Shown here piece by piece: positions 11,851 to 22,866 of a stretch of 64,000 nt of DNA. Where the stretch lies: positions 172,136,332 through 172,200,331 of the forward strand of contig CM056998.1 of NCBI GenBank assembly GCA_029891345.1, read 5' to 3'. The position numbers and the translations under genes are program-made. Source of the stretch: Dryococelus australis. Lineage: Eukaryota > Arthropoda > Insecta > Phasmatodea > Phasmatidae. How positions within the stretch are numbered: position 1 is the stretch's first letter; the number at the start of each line of letters is the position of its first letter. The notes under the pieces are model-generated. The model did not search any database. It was not told the origin of the DNA and saw nothing but the letters and a program-made list of their open reading frames with translations.

Positions 11851-13430
11851 CAAAGGCCTGTCTTGAAATCCATGGTAGGACCTTTGAACAGTCCCTGTAA
11901 ACAGTACGATTAGTCCACTTTTGTAGAGTAGGTCTTTTGTAATGTGATCTTTGAGTGAATGGTGCAATGGGGGTGAATGACTAATGGAGATTTTTGTACA
12001 TTTGCCATTGCGATGCTGATGTCTGTCATGGAAAAACAAGATAGCACGAAAAAAAAACTTAAATAAGACAAGTAACATAGTGACGAGAAATAAATATATA
12101 TATATCTCTCTCTGTGTGTGTATACAACACTGAAAAATTCCTAGAAGGAATAGAGTCAAAATACAGGACAGCAACTAGTTAGGAAAAATATACGTATACA
12201 CAATGTGGAATGGAAATGGCGAATTAGCTCGTGGCCAATGGTAGCCAGGCCTAAATAAATAATGAGCATAGTAACCACCTCTTTATCTCGAAGAGTAGTG
12301 TAATATGTATAGCGTAGTAGACAGGAAACAACATGACACACCAGAACCAATGTATTGAATCTTACCACATTAATGTATCTTACCGAATATGTTTGTAGTT
12401 CAGGAACAACTGCCACAGCCAGTCTCCGTAGGCTACGAACAACACACAAGAGACACTAGGAAGAAATAAAAACCAAAAACGACCACTAGCTACATACCAA
12501 ATGATTACTTACAGAGATAGAAGTAGATTTGATTTAGTTGAAAAATAAATTTTTTGGTTGAAACGTCATGAATTAAATTAATACCTGTTCAAATACTAAG
12601 TATAATGTAGCAACTAGTTATTGGTTTCAAAATTTACTATGCTTCGTGTGGCCGTAACTATGGATGTAGCCCTCACGTAAGTATCTCTTATTTGAAATTT
12701 AAAACGTAATTGTCTCTTCAGTTTCTTTAAATTATTTCAAAATAGTTAAATTAATCAATAATTTTCTCAAACCAACTCAGTTGGGAGAACATGATAACTC
12801 AGTTCAGGGCTCCGTAGGCATGTAGGTAGAGCAATTTTAGCAAAAACGATGATCCAAGATGGCGTAACATAAGCCATATTAATTTCTAAAAAAATATTGA
12901 TTATTTTGCAGGCGTAGTGTCTGTGTCGAAAATTCAGCATGCATAATTTAAAATAAATCTTGATCGCTGCAACAACTCTTGTTATCTTCTGTATCTGGTT
13001 CTGCTGGTCATGGACCTTAGTCTTCCCTCACCTGGCTATTGAGCCTTAGGTACGTCGCTATAGTCTTTGTTGTGCCACATGCAATCACGGTAGCTCAAAC
13101 TTGGCTTTAAATATAATCTGCGTAGGTAACATGGGCAGACTTAAATTATTCCTCTTCAGATGCCGCGCTTCTTCGCCCTATCGGCAAGTCTGCATTTCTG
13201 TACGAGTCTCGGACAATTAACCAGTCAAATAAAATATCTCTCAGGTCGACGACCGACTAGGTCATCGCCTGCTTGATGGAAAAACTAAGATGGCTAAAAG
13301 CCTCAAAACTGCATACTTAAACGACGCCGTTATACATCGCGCCAATCACTAGATGGCTGCATCATATCTTACACATGCGTCTTGTCTTACTGTGCATTGT
13401 AATTGTGAGTGCTGTGACCATGCCTACAAG
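11851..13430. other. Intronic sequence without recognised features
   Basis: It holds a short mixed AT/CT/GT microsatellite near 12093-12123. Two minus-strand open frames (11773-12174, 12156-12449) show no known domain and look like chance. No transposon ends are visible. Confidence 0.4.
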
Positions 13431-13439
13431 CACGCAACC

Positions 13440-14520
13440 CTTTCAACATGCGCAATGCAACACATGCGGCCGATGAACTTTTCACTTCAATGGTTTCAAA
13501 GCAACAGACGATCAAATTGACCACCCTTCATGTTAATATAGGCATGCACACGTTGTGTGGAACGTCCGCCTGCACCTTGCGCAAGTGATCATTGGTTACA
13601 TGTACCATAGCAGCATGCACTCCAGCAATGTATTGCGCGATGCTGTTCACAGGTCCATGGTACACTAATTCCTTCAGAAATCACCACAAGAAGAAGTACA
13701 CGGGGTTGTGGTCCAGTAACCTTGGTGACCAGGGTACAGCATCCCCCTCTCTCCTTCCCTTCCAATCTACCACTGCAGACAGATGTGATCCAGTTCCCAG
13801 TGAGCTGCTCCGCTGTAATGAGGTGGTGACAAGTAATGTTGGTACCTCATAACTTTTCGGATTGCCAGTGTAAAGTCATCTAGCAGCTCTGGCAGAACCT
13901 CACAAAGAAACACCGCATATTCGCATCTGGTGAGGGTGCCTGGAACAGATACGGTTCCATTGACCTGGTGCTCATGATACCTCACCACACATTTATGCTC
14001 CATCGGATCTGATATCCTTTGTCGCGAGTTACATGTGGATTTTCGTGATGTCATTGATGATTGTTGTGCCAATTAAATACACCTTTCCGGCTAAAATCTG
14101 CTTCGTGTGTCTAAACTGTAACCCACGATATATGGGTCTTGTTACAGTGACATCAGAATCCAGTAACAGTACTCTAGGTGGCAAGGCCAATCCCCTTCCA
14201 TTAAAATGCTGTATGGCACTGTAGCAATAAGGATATAGCCCATCGTCCTGCAATATGGTTTGTACGAGGGCATATATCACACCGACACATCATCCAGCAG
14301 TGTACGAGCCCAAGGTGGGATCCATTGCGAACATCTGAAGAACCCTCTCCATATGACCCACAGTGTGTGTCGATATGGTTCCCTTCCGTGATTGACATTT
14401 CGCCGAGGAAGTGTGCGCCTCATTTCTCATGCTCATTGATGCAACCTTTGGATGCCATTCGCTGTGGGGTGACGACGACCACGATACATTTCTCTGTACA
14501 ATAGCACTGTGGCACGAGCA
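13440..14520 (-). pseudogene. Mariner/IS630-type transposase relic
   Basis: Minus-strand frames in order: QTILQDDGLYPYCYSAIQ near 14270-14210, a decayed 'F...DGIFNFHN.HLWADENPH' region ending near 14030, PELLDDFTLAIRKVM then HYSGAAHWELD near 13890-13780, and a C-terminal FLWWFLKELVYHGPVNS, the FLWGHLKTLVYATPV motif of this insect family, near 13700-13640. The second catalytic block expected as HDGAPAHYS is altered to LSPPHYS in the open frame. Stops and shifts separate every part. It abuts a Tc1 relic in the opposite orientation. Confidence 0.75.
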
Positions 14521-14779
14521 TTACCACAACTCACACTGAGTGTGTGGTACATGTCGCAGTATTATTGTATGCTGTATTCCTTGCAGCTGCCTACATGGCG
14601 CGCTAGTCGACTTTTTTTACTGCACTGTGTGCCATTCACTTTTCTCCACTGTGTATGCCTGCCAATTCCCTTCACCACCTGTTGTGTGCATTGCATACCT
14701 CTATGGCTGAACACTGCTAGTGGTCCCCAGGCCAACCGACAGCTACAGTGGATCAGGTCACCATCCAAATGAATCGGGG

Positions 14780-15545
14780 GACATCAGACACGTGTCTACC
14801 GCAACAGTTCATCCAACCCTTCTGCAAATGGGGCTCCGGAGTAAAGGAAGGGTGGCTGCACCCATGCTAACACAGGTGCATCGATGGAAATAACTGGAAT
14901 TCGCTCGACAGTTTGGCGACTGGACCACTGCTGATTGGCGACGGGTAGCCTTCTTCGACGAGTCATGGTTTCAGCTGCATGGAATGGATGGACTTCAGTG
15001 TGTGTGGCGAGAAACGTCTGAGAACCGACATCCTGCATCCATTGCTGGATGAATGCAGGGTTGTGAGGGCAGTGTAATGGTCTGGTGATAGTCTCATGGT
15101 ATTATCTATGTCTCATCATCAGTGTGGAAGACACTCTGGATCGATTTGGTTATGAATCCATCCTCGGCGATCACGTTTACCCAAACATGATGATTGTCTT
15201 TCCTCAGGAAGATGGGATCTTCCAGCACGATAACGCACCTTGCCACGCTGCTAGAAGTGTCCACGCGTGACTGGAAAAGAACGATCAAGACTTAAAAGTT
15301 CTTCCCTGGTCCCCAAAAAGCCAATCCCATCGAACATCTGTGTCACCATTTCTATTTTCGTGTTCGCCGTCTGTCTCCTCCGCCACGCGCTCTTCAACAG
15401 TTGTGGGATGCACTGCACAAAGGATGGGTCTAGATACCCATGTAGATGTATGAGCACCTGACTGAGTTACTGCCAGCTTGTCTAGCTGCTGTCTGTGCTG
15501 TGAAGATCAGTTACTCTGGATACTAGCAGGTGGTCATAAGAACGT
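14780..15545 (+). pseudogene. Tc1-like transposase, C-terminal two-thirds, broken
   Basis: Frames contain GRVAAPMLTQVHRW, WRRVAFFDESWFQLHG with the first catalytic Asp, GIFQHDNAPCHAARSV with the second, and a downstream frame with NPIEHL that would carry the final Glu. At least one stop after the ARSVHA segment at 15268 and several shifts inactivate it. The N-terminal DNA-binding region is missing or unrecognisable, since the mariner relic ends just upstream. Confidence 0.8.
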
Positions 15546-15589
15546 GATTCGACTCTGTGTGTGTCCCCTTTCGATTTTGGAATACGTCA

Positions 15590-17470
15590 ACCGAATTTCA
15601 CCAAACTTGGTTCACATATAATACTTAGGTAGGCCACCTGACTTTTATATTTTTCGACCACGTCGGTCTCTTGCTTTCAAAATGTCGGCCATTTTAATAT
15701 TTTGGGCGATGTCAAATGTCGGGAACCATTCAAATAATATAAACCAAATTTCGTATGCTGCCGGATCATTGTGTAAGCATTACATTTTGAGATGAATACT
15801 GATGTTTCTTCGCTATTTTGGATAGTAACTCCAGTTTAAAAAAATATTTTTTTACATTATATCTCGAAAACTATTAAACAAATTCTCACCCAATTTGTCA
15901 TGTAAGTAATATTACGGTAGGCCATATAAATGTAAGTAATTAAACTAGATTAATTACTTAGTTTCAAAATGATAGCTATACAAATGTTTTTAGTTTATTT
16001 AGTATATCTGCCATACCATTTAACCAGTTTTGACCAAATCGTGTATACTGAAAGAATCTATTGCAATAATCGTATCTACTAACAAATATCAATTTTTGTT
16101 GGCCATTTTGGAAGATAGTACTATACGAATAAATAAAGTTATGCCATAACTCTGTAAATAATTAACAGTTTTCTATCAAATTTGGTAAACAAGTATTGCT
16201 GTTGCAGATTATATTAATTTGTATGTTTTAAACATGCCAAACTCTTTATTTTCAAAATGGTGGCTATATAACCATTTTAGCTCAGAATGCTATATCGTCG
16301 AAACTATGTAATCAATTCCAACATAACTTTGTATGCTGGCATTAGATATTATAACTATCAACTGTATTTATACTGAGAATCTTTTGTTCGCCATTTTGTA
16401 AGATAGCGCCATGCGAGTAAATAAGGTTTTTTTGTCAAATCTCGGGAAACAATTGACATGTATTCCTTCCAAATTTCGCAGACAAATATTACTACAGCAG
16501 GTGGTGTAAACTGGCATGTTTTATGTAGGTCAGGCTCTTATTTTCAAAATTGTGGCTGTATAAATATTTTTGCTCATTATATTTTTACTAACGAAACAAA
16601 TTTTAATTTAACTTTGTATGCTGGCAATACCTATTACAACCATCGAATTTGTCTATGTAGAGACTGATTTCTCTCGCATTTTGTAAGATAGCCCTACCAA
16701 TAAAAAAATGATCTTGTCTCGTATCTCGGGGAAACAATCAACCCATTCGTACAAAATTTGGCGAAGATATTGTACTGTGGTAGGTAATAATAATAATAAA
16801 TGTATTTGTTAAGTAGGACACACTTATTTTCAGAACGGCGGCTTAAAAATTATTTTAGTTTTGTGGGCGATATCTACGAAACAATGTAATCTATTTTAAC
16901 CTTACTGTTTATATTGGCAGTATACAATCATCGAAATTGCTACTCCATTACTTGTTTGTCCTCCTATAAAGATCATCACATGAAAATTGTGAAAATTTTA
17001 AGCCATATCTCGAGGACCAATCAACCGATTTCCACCAAATGTTACACTGAAACATTTAAACAAATTTTTACCAAACTGTGCACACCATAAATGCTACAGA
17101 AGAACATGTAAACTTCCATGATTTAAATGGGCCAGACAACGATATTCAAAATGACAGTTTCATAAATCATTTAGGTAATTTTGACATACATATTAAATAA
17201 TTTCACCAAATTCAACCAAAATTTGTTTGTAGATAGTATACATTAGACGCATCGTGTATAAAGCCTCGTTTTCTGGCAATTTGGTACTACAACATCGAAT
17301 AAGAAAATAAAGTTATCTATGTCATGCTCGAGGGGCCAAACAACCAATTCCCATCAAATTCTTCACACAAGTAGCGCTACTGTAGGCCATGTAAACGTAC
17401 ATGGTTTATGTGACACGGTCTTTTATTTTCAAAATAAAGACCCTGTAAATATTTTAGGTTAGTAAACCCT
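15590..17470 (+). repeat. Satellite array of ~290-bp units
   Basis: A recurring block TTCAAAATG(G/T)(C/T)GGC starts at about 15676, 15963, 16251, 16543, 16829, 17145 and 17428, giving spacings of 287, 288, 292, 286, 316 and 283. Each unit also contains versions of CCGATTTCCACCAAATTT, ATCTCGGGAAACAATC and TTTTGTAAGATAGCGCCATG. There are seven diverged units. A related block lies inverted at 57290-58030. Its phrasing resembles repeats found beside insect transposons; the family itself is not identified. Confidence 0.85.
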
Positions 17471-17515
17471 ATCATTCGAAACATTAGACTGATTAAATCC
17501 GAAGTTGATGCTCCG

Positions 17516-17600
17516 AATCCGACCTCCGTAATGCAGCGGAAGGCACGCTAGCTCATAGTATGAAGTTTTCTGGGTTCAAGTTCCTGGTAAAACACGCGTG
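17516..17600 (+). repeat. Possible tRNA-like SINE head
   Basis: It reads GCAGCGGAAGGCACGCTAGC followed at suitable distance by GGGTTCAAGTTCC, similar to a pol III B box. No matching body was found elsewhere in the window. Confidence 0.35.
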
Positions 17601-17984
17601 TATTTGTAATTATCTCACTATTGTTGCATACGATTTTGGTTTCCTTTCTAAAGTTTTTACATTCAAAGTCAAGTCAAGTCCTTCCTACCAACTCAGGTCT
17701 ATTTACTTTTTATTAGTTAAACCCCTGTTGATGTAAATTCTTGTTTACTGACGGGATTGGATGACGGTCACAATTTCTTCATTGCACGCGTATATCCATG
17801 CACGTGAATGTAATCCAGAAGGCGAATGTTCCATTCGGAATGGTTTTTATTTATTGTCACTTAATGTGTATATCAATTCCACTTTCATGGGGGTTGTACG
17901 TCCTCGTACTCTTCGAGATAGATAAGTAGTTCCTATGCTCATTATTGATTTAGGTCTGGCTACCGCGAACCGCGAGCAAAATCG

Positions 17985-18260
17985 CCATTTCCAATCCATC
18001 CGGTATACGCAACCAGCAGATGGCACACAGAAAACAACACAAGCTAAAAACCTGCTTGAAATAAAAATAGGACAACGCTGACAAAATATGTAGAAACAAA
18101 ATTGGGCAACACATCAAAGAAACGCTCACAAACACGGCAGTTTTGCCGGACACGACAGAATGCAAGCCAGGTATGCTGTAGTAAAGAATATATATGTAGA
18201 AAGCCAGAAAATTTTTATGAAGGAATTGATTGAAAAAAAAAAAAAAAGATAACAGCAACC
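17985..18260 (-). repeat. Left arm of an inverted repeat
   Basis: Its reverse complement closely matches 18545-18790, for example ACTACAGCATACCTGGCTTG, then CTGTCGTG and AAAACTGC(C/T)GTGTTTGTG. A third, shorter member in the same orientation lies between the arms at about 18366-18460. The arm ends near 18260 in an A-run that mirrors the T-run of the other arm at 18781-18799. Confidence 0.8.
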
Positions 18261-18544
18261 TAATTTCGGAAAATTAATATACTATGATGTATACGAAAAA
18301 CGATATACGACTAACAGACAGCACACCGAAGACGACACAGGCTAGTTATCTACTCACAGACGAGTTATCTATTTAGACAATAGGACAACACTGGCAATCA
18401 AAGACAACGAAGAAACTCGCGCAAACACAGAAGTTTTCCAAGACACGACAGAATGCGCATTTGTGTAGATAACTAACTTTGTCGTCTGTTGGTCGTATAT
18501 AGTTTTTTTCGTGTACAATTAGTGGAATATAGTTTTTAGAAATT

Positions 18545-18799
18545 ACGTGCTGCCTGTTTATTTTACTCGATTCCTTCATAGAATGTTCGGGCTTTGTACA
18601 TTATATATTCTTGACTACAGCATACCTGGCTTGCAGTCTGTCGTGCCTGGTAAAACTGCTGTGTTTGTGTGCGTTTCTTTGCTGTCCCATTTTGTTCCTG
18701 CATATTTTACCAGTGTTGCCCTAATTCTTTCAAGCAGGTTTCTATTTATAGACTGTGTTATTTCTATGTTTTGCTGTCCTCTTTTTTTTTTTTTTTTTT
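18545..18799 (+). repeat. Right arm of an inverted repeat
   Basis: Inverted partner of 17985-18260, with about 285 bases of spacer. The spacer has its own inverted pair (CGATATACGACTAACAGAC near 18300 and GTCTGTTGGTCGTATATAG near 18484), so the whole 17985-18799 block could fold into a long hairpin. The 144-codon frame at 18547-18981 lies over this repeat and is not supported as a gene. Confidence 0.8.
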
Positions 18800-20289
18800 A
18801 CTCTTCCCTCTTTTGTAACGATTCAATACATTCGTTTACTAGAGTATTGTCTGCCTTGTGTTCATTTTGCAGTCACTCTACCTACATTACCACTTATTTA
18901 CTAATGTGCCTCGTGGTGCTGCACAATATATCAAAGTGCCATTGCCATTTGTTAACGCATTTCACCCGGACTTCCACCTAGTACACGACTCTCTGCACGT
19001 TTAAAGTACAGCGAGCGCTATTCGTTTTTCATTTGCGCACTCCTCTCAAGTACTGTGTGTGTGTGTGTGCGCGCGTGCGTGCGTGCGTGTGTGTTTTATT
19101 ATTATTATTATTTTAAGACATTTTCGCATGGATTACTCGAAATCTGTTCACCAGAGACTGTTGCAAGACGATATTTTCTGTCAATTAGACGTGCTGATTC
19201 ATAATTTGCCTTACATCGTGCACAGCGTAGTGTTACAAAGATACGTGCAAACATATGGTTGTAACCTCAATTTACTCAATGGACGTTTAATACTAACTGC
19301 ATTTTCAGAGGTGGAAGGTCTCCGTTATAAAAAACCACTGTTCTCCCATTTGTTACTTAATTGCTAGTATTTTATGATATTTTTAACTAAAATAATTTCA
19401 AAATTAGATTTTAGGGAGGAAAAAAAAGGAGTGCTTATATTCCTTCATCACATGAGAGAATAGCAGTGAATACATTTTTGTCGAATATTTTCATAAGGGA
19501 TAACGTGTTGGAGTTTTGTTGGTGCTGTTCAAAAACACCCCGTCTATAAGTATGTATATATGTATATTATGAGTTATATGTGTCATATATTTCAAACATT
19601 ACTACTAACAGAGTATGCTGTGTGAGTACGTAATTGTTATACAGCCTAGTGAGAACTAGTGTGATTATAATCGCATGTTAATTATTACCGCATATTGCGT
19701 TGTCACTAATACATTGCGGATTGATATGTCCACGCTTAAGCACAGACTTTTGCACTTCCGGAGTTGCACAAATACAGAACGTGTGATATTATGGAAGGTT
19801 GTCTCGTTATTATCGTTATTGACGTCATATCCCTCCAAAATTGATGTTGTGAAGTTGTTAAGAGGTGTGTATGTATATGTATGTGCGTGTGTGTATATAT
19901 AATACGTAGACATTCCCACGATCATGTAGGCATATATGGGAAAGGGGATGATAAGGAATTAGACTAACGCAGATTTCGAACCTGTAACCTAGGGGTAAGA
20001 AAGTATTTTGAAGGAAAAGAACATGTGACGTGCACGTGTTCCGATGTGAAATGGGCAAAGTGTGAAGGCGTTACTCTCGTGTGGCTAGGAAGCGGGGGAG
20101 TAGTCGGTCAGGTGACCATCTATGTCACGGTGCTGCCTGCGTGCCCTGAGGCGCGATTCTCGTTCACTTTTCCTCCTATCTGGGGCTGTGATTTACACCG
20201 TGGAAACAATAAGCAGGGTATAAGTTGCCATGGCACGAAGTGTAGTGGTCACCTGCCTCTCAGTGTTGTTAACTTCGCTACGCCTGTGT
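18800..20289. other. Intronic sequence with a GT/GC microsatellite
   Basis: It holds a TG/CG run at about 19053-19092 followed by an ATT run. The open frame at 19059-19367 starts inside the microsatellite and has no recognisable domain. Nothing else is assignable. Confidence 0.45.
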
Positions 20290-20900
20290 TAGTAGCGATG
20301 CTCACGTAATTGGGCTCCCGATAAGTGAACTTCCACGTAGAGCCCGCAGCCTGCAGTCCGCCGGCCGCAGGGAAACAAAATAAATCCGAAGGAAATGACG
20401 AGGGCGGGCGCCGAGGGACGGCGATGTCTCCCCAGCGGGGGGGCCACGGAAGCCCTCCCTGGGCGGCTGGCAGTCCACCCTATTAGGAGTGTGTTCTGGG
20501 AGGACGGGCGAATCAAATTACGGGCGAGGAATATTGGCGGCGCGCGGGTAACCAACTTAGCCGGGGACGTATGGACATGGAGGACGTCGGGAAAAGATGG
20601 TGCGGAAGGGGTTTGGGGAAGAGACGCGCCCAACACACAAGTAATAAAAGACCTCCAGGTGGGCGCGGCTGGCCGACGCTGTCAAAAACACGGTACCGCC
20701 GTGGGTGGGTGAACATCGCCCCCGCGCATTCCGCTCTCCGGCATTGAGTTAATTAAACTCCGGGAAGATAACTTCTCTTTGAGCCCATCTCTATTCGGCG
20801 AAACTGCGATTGGCCGCATGCAGGTCCTCTTGTGTCGGTGAGTTTTCGTTCGGGAAACGAAGGGGTACGCGATCTTTCGCGTCGTCATTGTTTTCGACCT
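20290..20900. promoter_or_regulatory. CpG-rich intronic island (candidate regulatory region)
   Basis: Markedly GC- and CpG-rich over about 600 bases, with stretches like CCGCCGGCCGCAGGG, GGGCGGGCGCCGAGGG and GGCGGCGCGCGGG. It sits in a roughly 60-plus-percent AT intron. It ends near a palindromic homeodomain-like site GAGTTAATTAAACTC at 20745. Open frames occur on both strands but none has a known domain. It could be an enhancer or alternative promoter, or a young GC-rich insertion. Confidence 0.4.
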
Positions 20901-21788
20901 TCGAATCCTGTACCCTACTGTTGACATATTTAGCACCCAATGTTCGTGATTGCTAGTGTCATTATTTTCAATCTAGTTGATTTTATCGCGGGAATAGTAA
21001 TTAGGGAAGGGAGGAGCACTTAGAAACTAACTACCCTGAAATTTTTATATCAAAAACAAAACACGCCGTGCCTTGACGGAGACCCCAGAACCCCCCGTAC
21101 AGAAAGATCTTGCTGAAATTGATGAAGTTGATGAATCAACGAAATCCTTCGACGGGTTTGAAAATGGCGGTTGTGAATGTCCAGCATGAGAAAAATGGAA
21201 GGTGGCATTGCTTCTTCTGTTGTGGCGTATCGGAGTGTGGATATTAGGTTGGTTAGAATCCGTATAACATGTTCCTGTTTTATGATTTTAGGATGGACAT
21301 TCTGTTCTGTAAAGAATATTTGAGAATTCTATTCCACCCCTTCTTATTTATTGTTTGAGAAAAGCTGATAGATTGGAGCAGGCGTAGGTAGACCTGACCT
21401 TTCTTTTGACGCCTATCGTTAAAAGCTTCTAGCAGCAATGCCAGTATTGTTTAACTGGGGTTTTTTTTAACACCGACAACTTAGAAAGGTTATTCGTTAC
21501 GAAAAAATAAGACGAAAATCTATACACTTTCTCATAAAGTGTCCCAAAATATAATTTTAAAATGCTATTAGTAAATTGCATAGCCCATTTTGGCGCAAGT
21601 GGTACTTGGCGTGGGAGCTAGCAGATGTACGTCCACCATATAAAAATATCATATTTCCGCCCCGCCCCCCCCTCATAATTCCTTTAAGATTGCTTAAATC
21701 AGCAATTTGGGCTCGAGACTCATTGAAAAAGTCGAAGGCGGACTCGATGTTGCCTTACATCATGGACCCCGATTGCCTTGTTGGATTT

Positions 21789-22060
21789 CCGTGACCTTAA
21801 CCTAACATTTAAGAAAAATCGCAAAAATTCATGAAAAAATTGAAAATCTACGAAAAAAATTAACATTATTGGCTACATATGCCTTCTTGGATGTGAACTT
21901 GACCTTGATCTGGGTAACATTCAACCCGAAAATCAAGAAAATTCTAAAAAAATTCGTTAAAAAAAATTAAAACCTCGATCACTAATGAATGTGACCTTGA
22001 CCTTGGTTGGCATTAACCCATTGTGACTATAACCTTGGAATTACTTAACCCTCCAATTAC
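21789..22060. repeat. Diverged ~115-bp tandem with TGACCTTGACCTT motifs
   Basis: The phrases GTGACCTTAACC, GAACTTGACCTTGATCTGG, GTGACCTTGACCTTGG and ATAACCTTGG recur at roughly 110-120 bases, separated by A-rich filler (CAAAAATTCATGAAAAAATT, GAAAATCAAGAAAATTC). At least two units are recognisable. The same motif class occurs in the arms of the large inverted-repeat element at 34.1 and 42.3 kb. Confidence 0.55.
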
Positions 22061-22866
22061 AGAATTTCCAATATATTAAAAAAAAAAAAATTTAAAAATT
22101 ACTATAATTATTATTATTTTAAATTAATAAATTAAATGTAGATAATTTCGGGTTCCAAACAAAGATGGCGAAGCACATATCCTCATGGCACGATGACCAG
22201 CAGGCTAGCCTTCATCCACACCATTGTATTTCTTTGGCTATGTAGTTGAACCCCACCAAATACCCCTTTCAACGAAATATTAGCTTTACATCACACCCGA
22301 CCACCACCACCACCACCACAATTTAGACTGCACTAGTGGTTCACAACCTCTGCACATAATGTGGCCAGAGTCGTACCACAATTTCTCAGTCTTCTAATCA
22401 ATTTCTCAATCTCCCAATCCATCATCAGTCCATAGCCAACCCTTCGCTTTGTCATCGATACTCTGCCCATACATATAGAAGTACCATTCTTTCACCAACT
22501 GTCTCTGAATTTGTACTTGGCGACAGGATTAATGTGTTGTATGCATGTGCATTTATAGTTTTCATTAAATGAATATTGGCCAGTTAGGTCGACCATACCA
22601 TACGAGCATAATAGCTGACCAACCAAAAGCCCACACCAAACACCCAGGCCAACCGACCAGACCATTCAGTCAGATATCAGACATACAAAAAAAAAACGTG
22701 CCTCAATAAGAATAAAAAAACTTAAAAAAAAAAAACGGATTTACGTGATTTGTGCGGCTCTTAACATCGTCTTTTTGAGAGACGAGTGCTACTAAGAGCT
22801 TCTCAATGAGATTCTTGTTATGCATCATGTTTCGAGATTGATCGACACATCATCTGTCGGCATAGA

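Noticed and set aside
18547-18981. 144-codon Cys/Phe-rich frame
   Set aside because: It covers a repeat arm and a T-run; the inverted copy does not preserve the frame.
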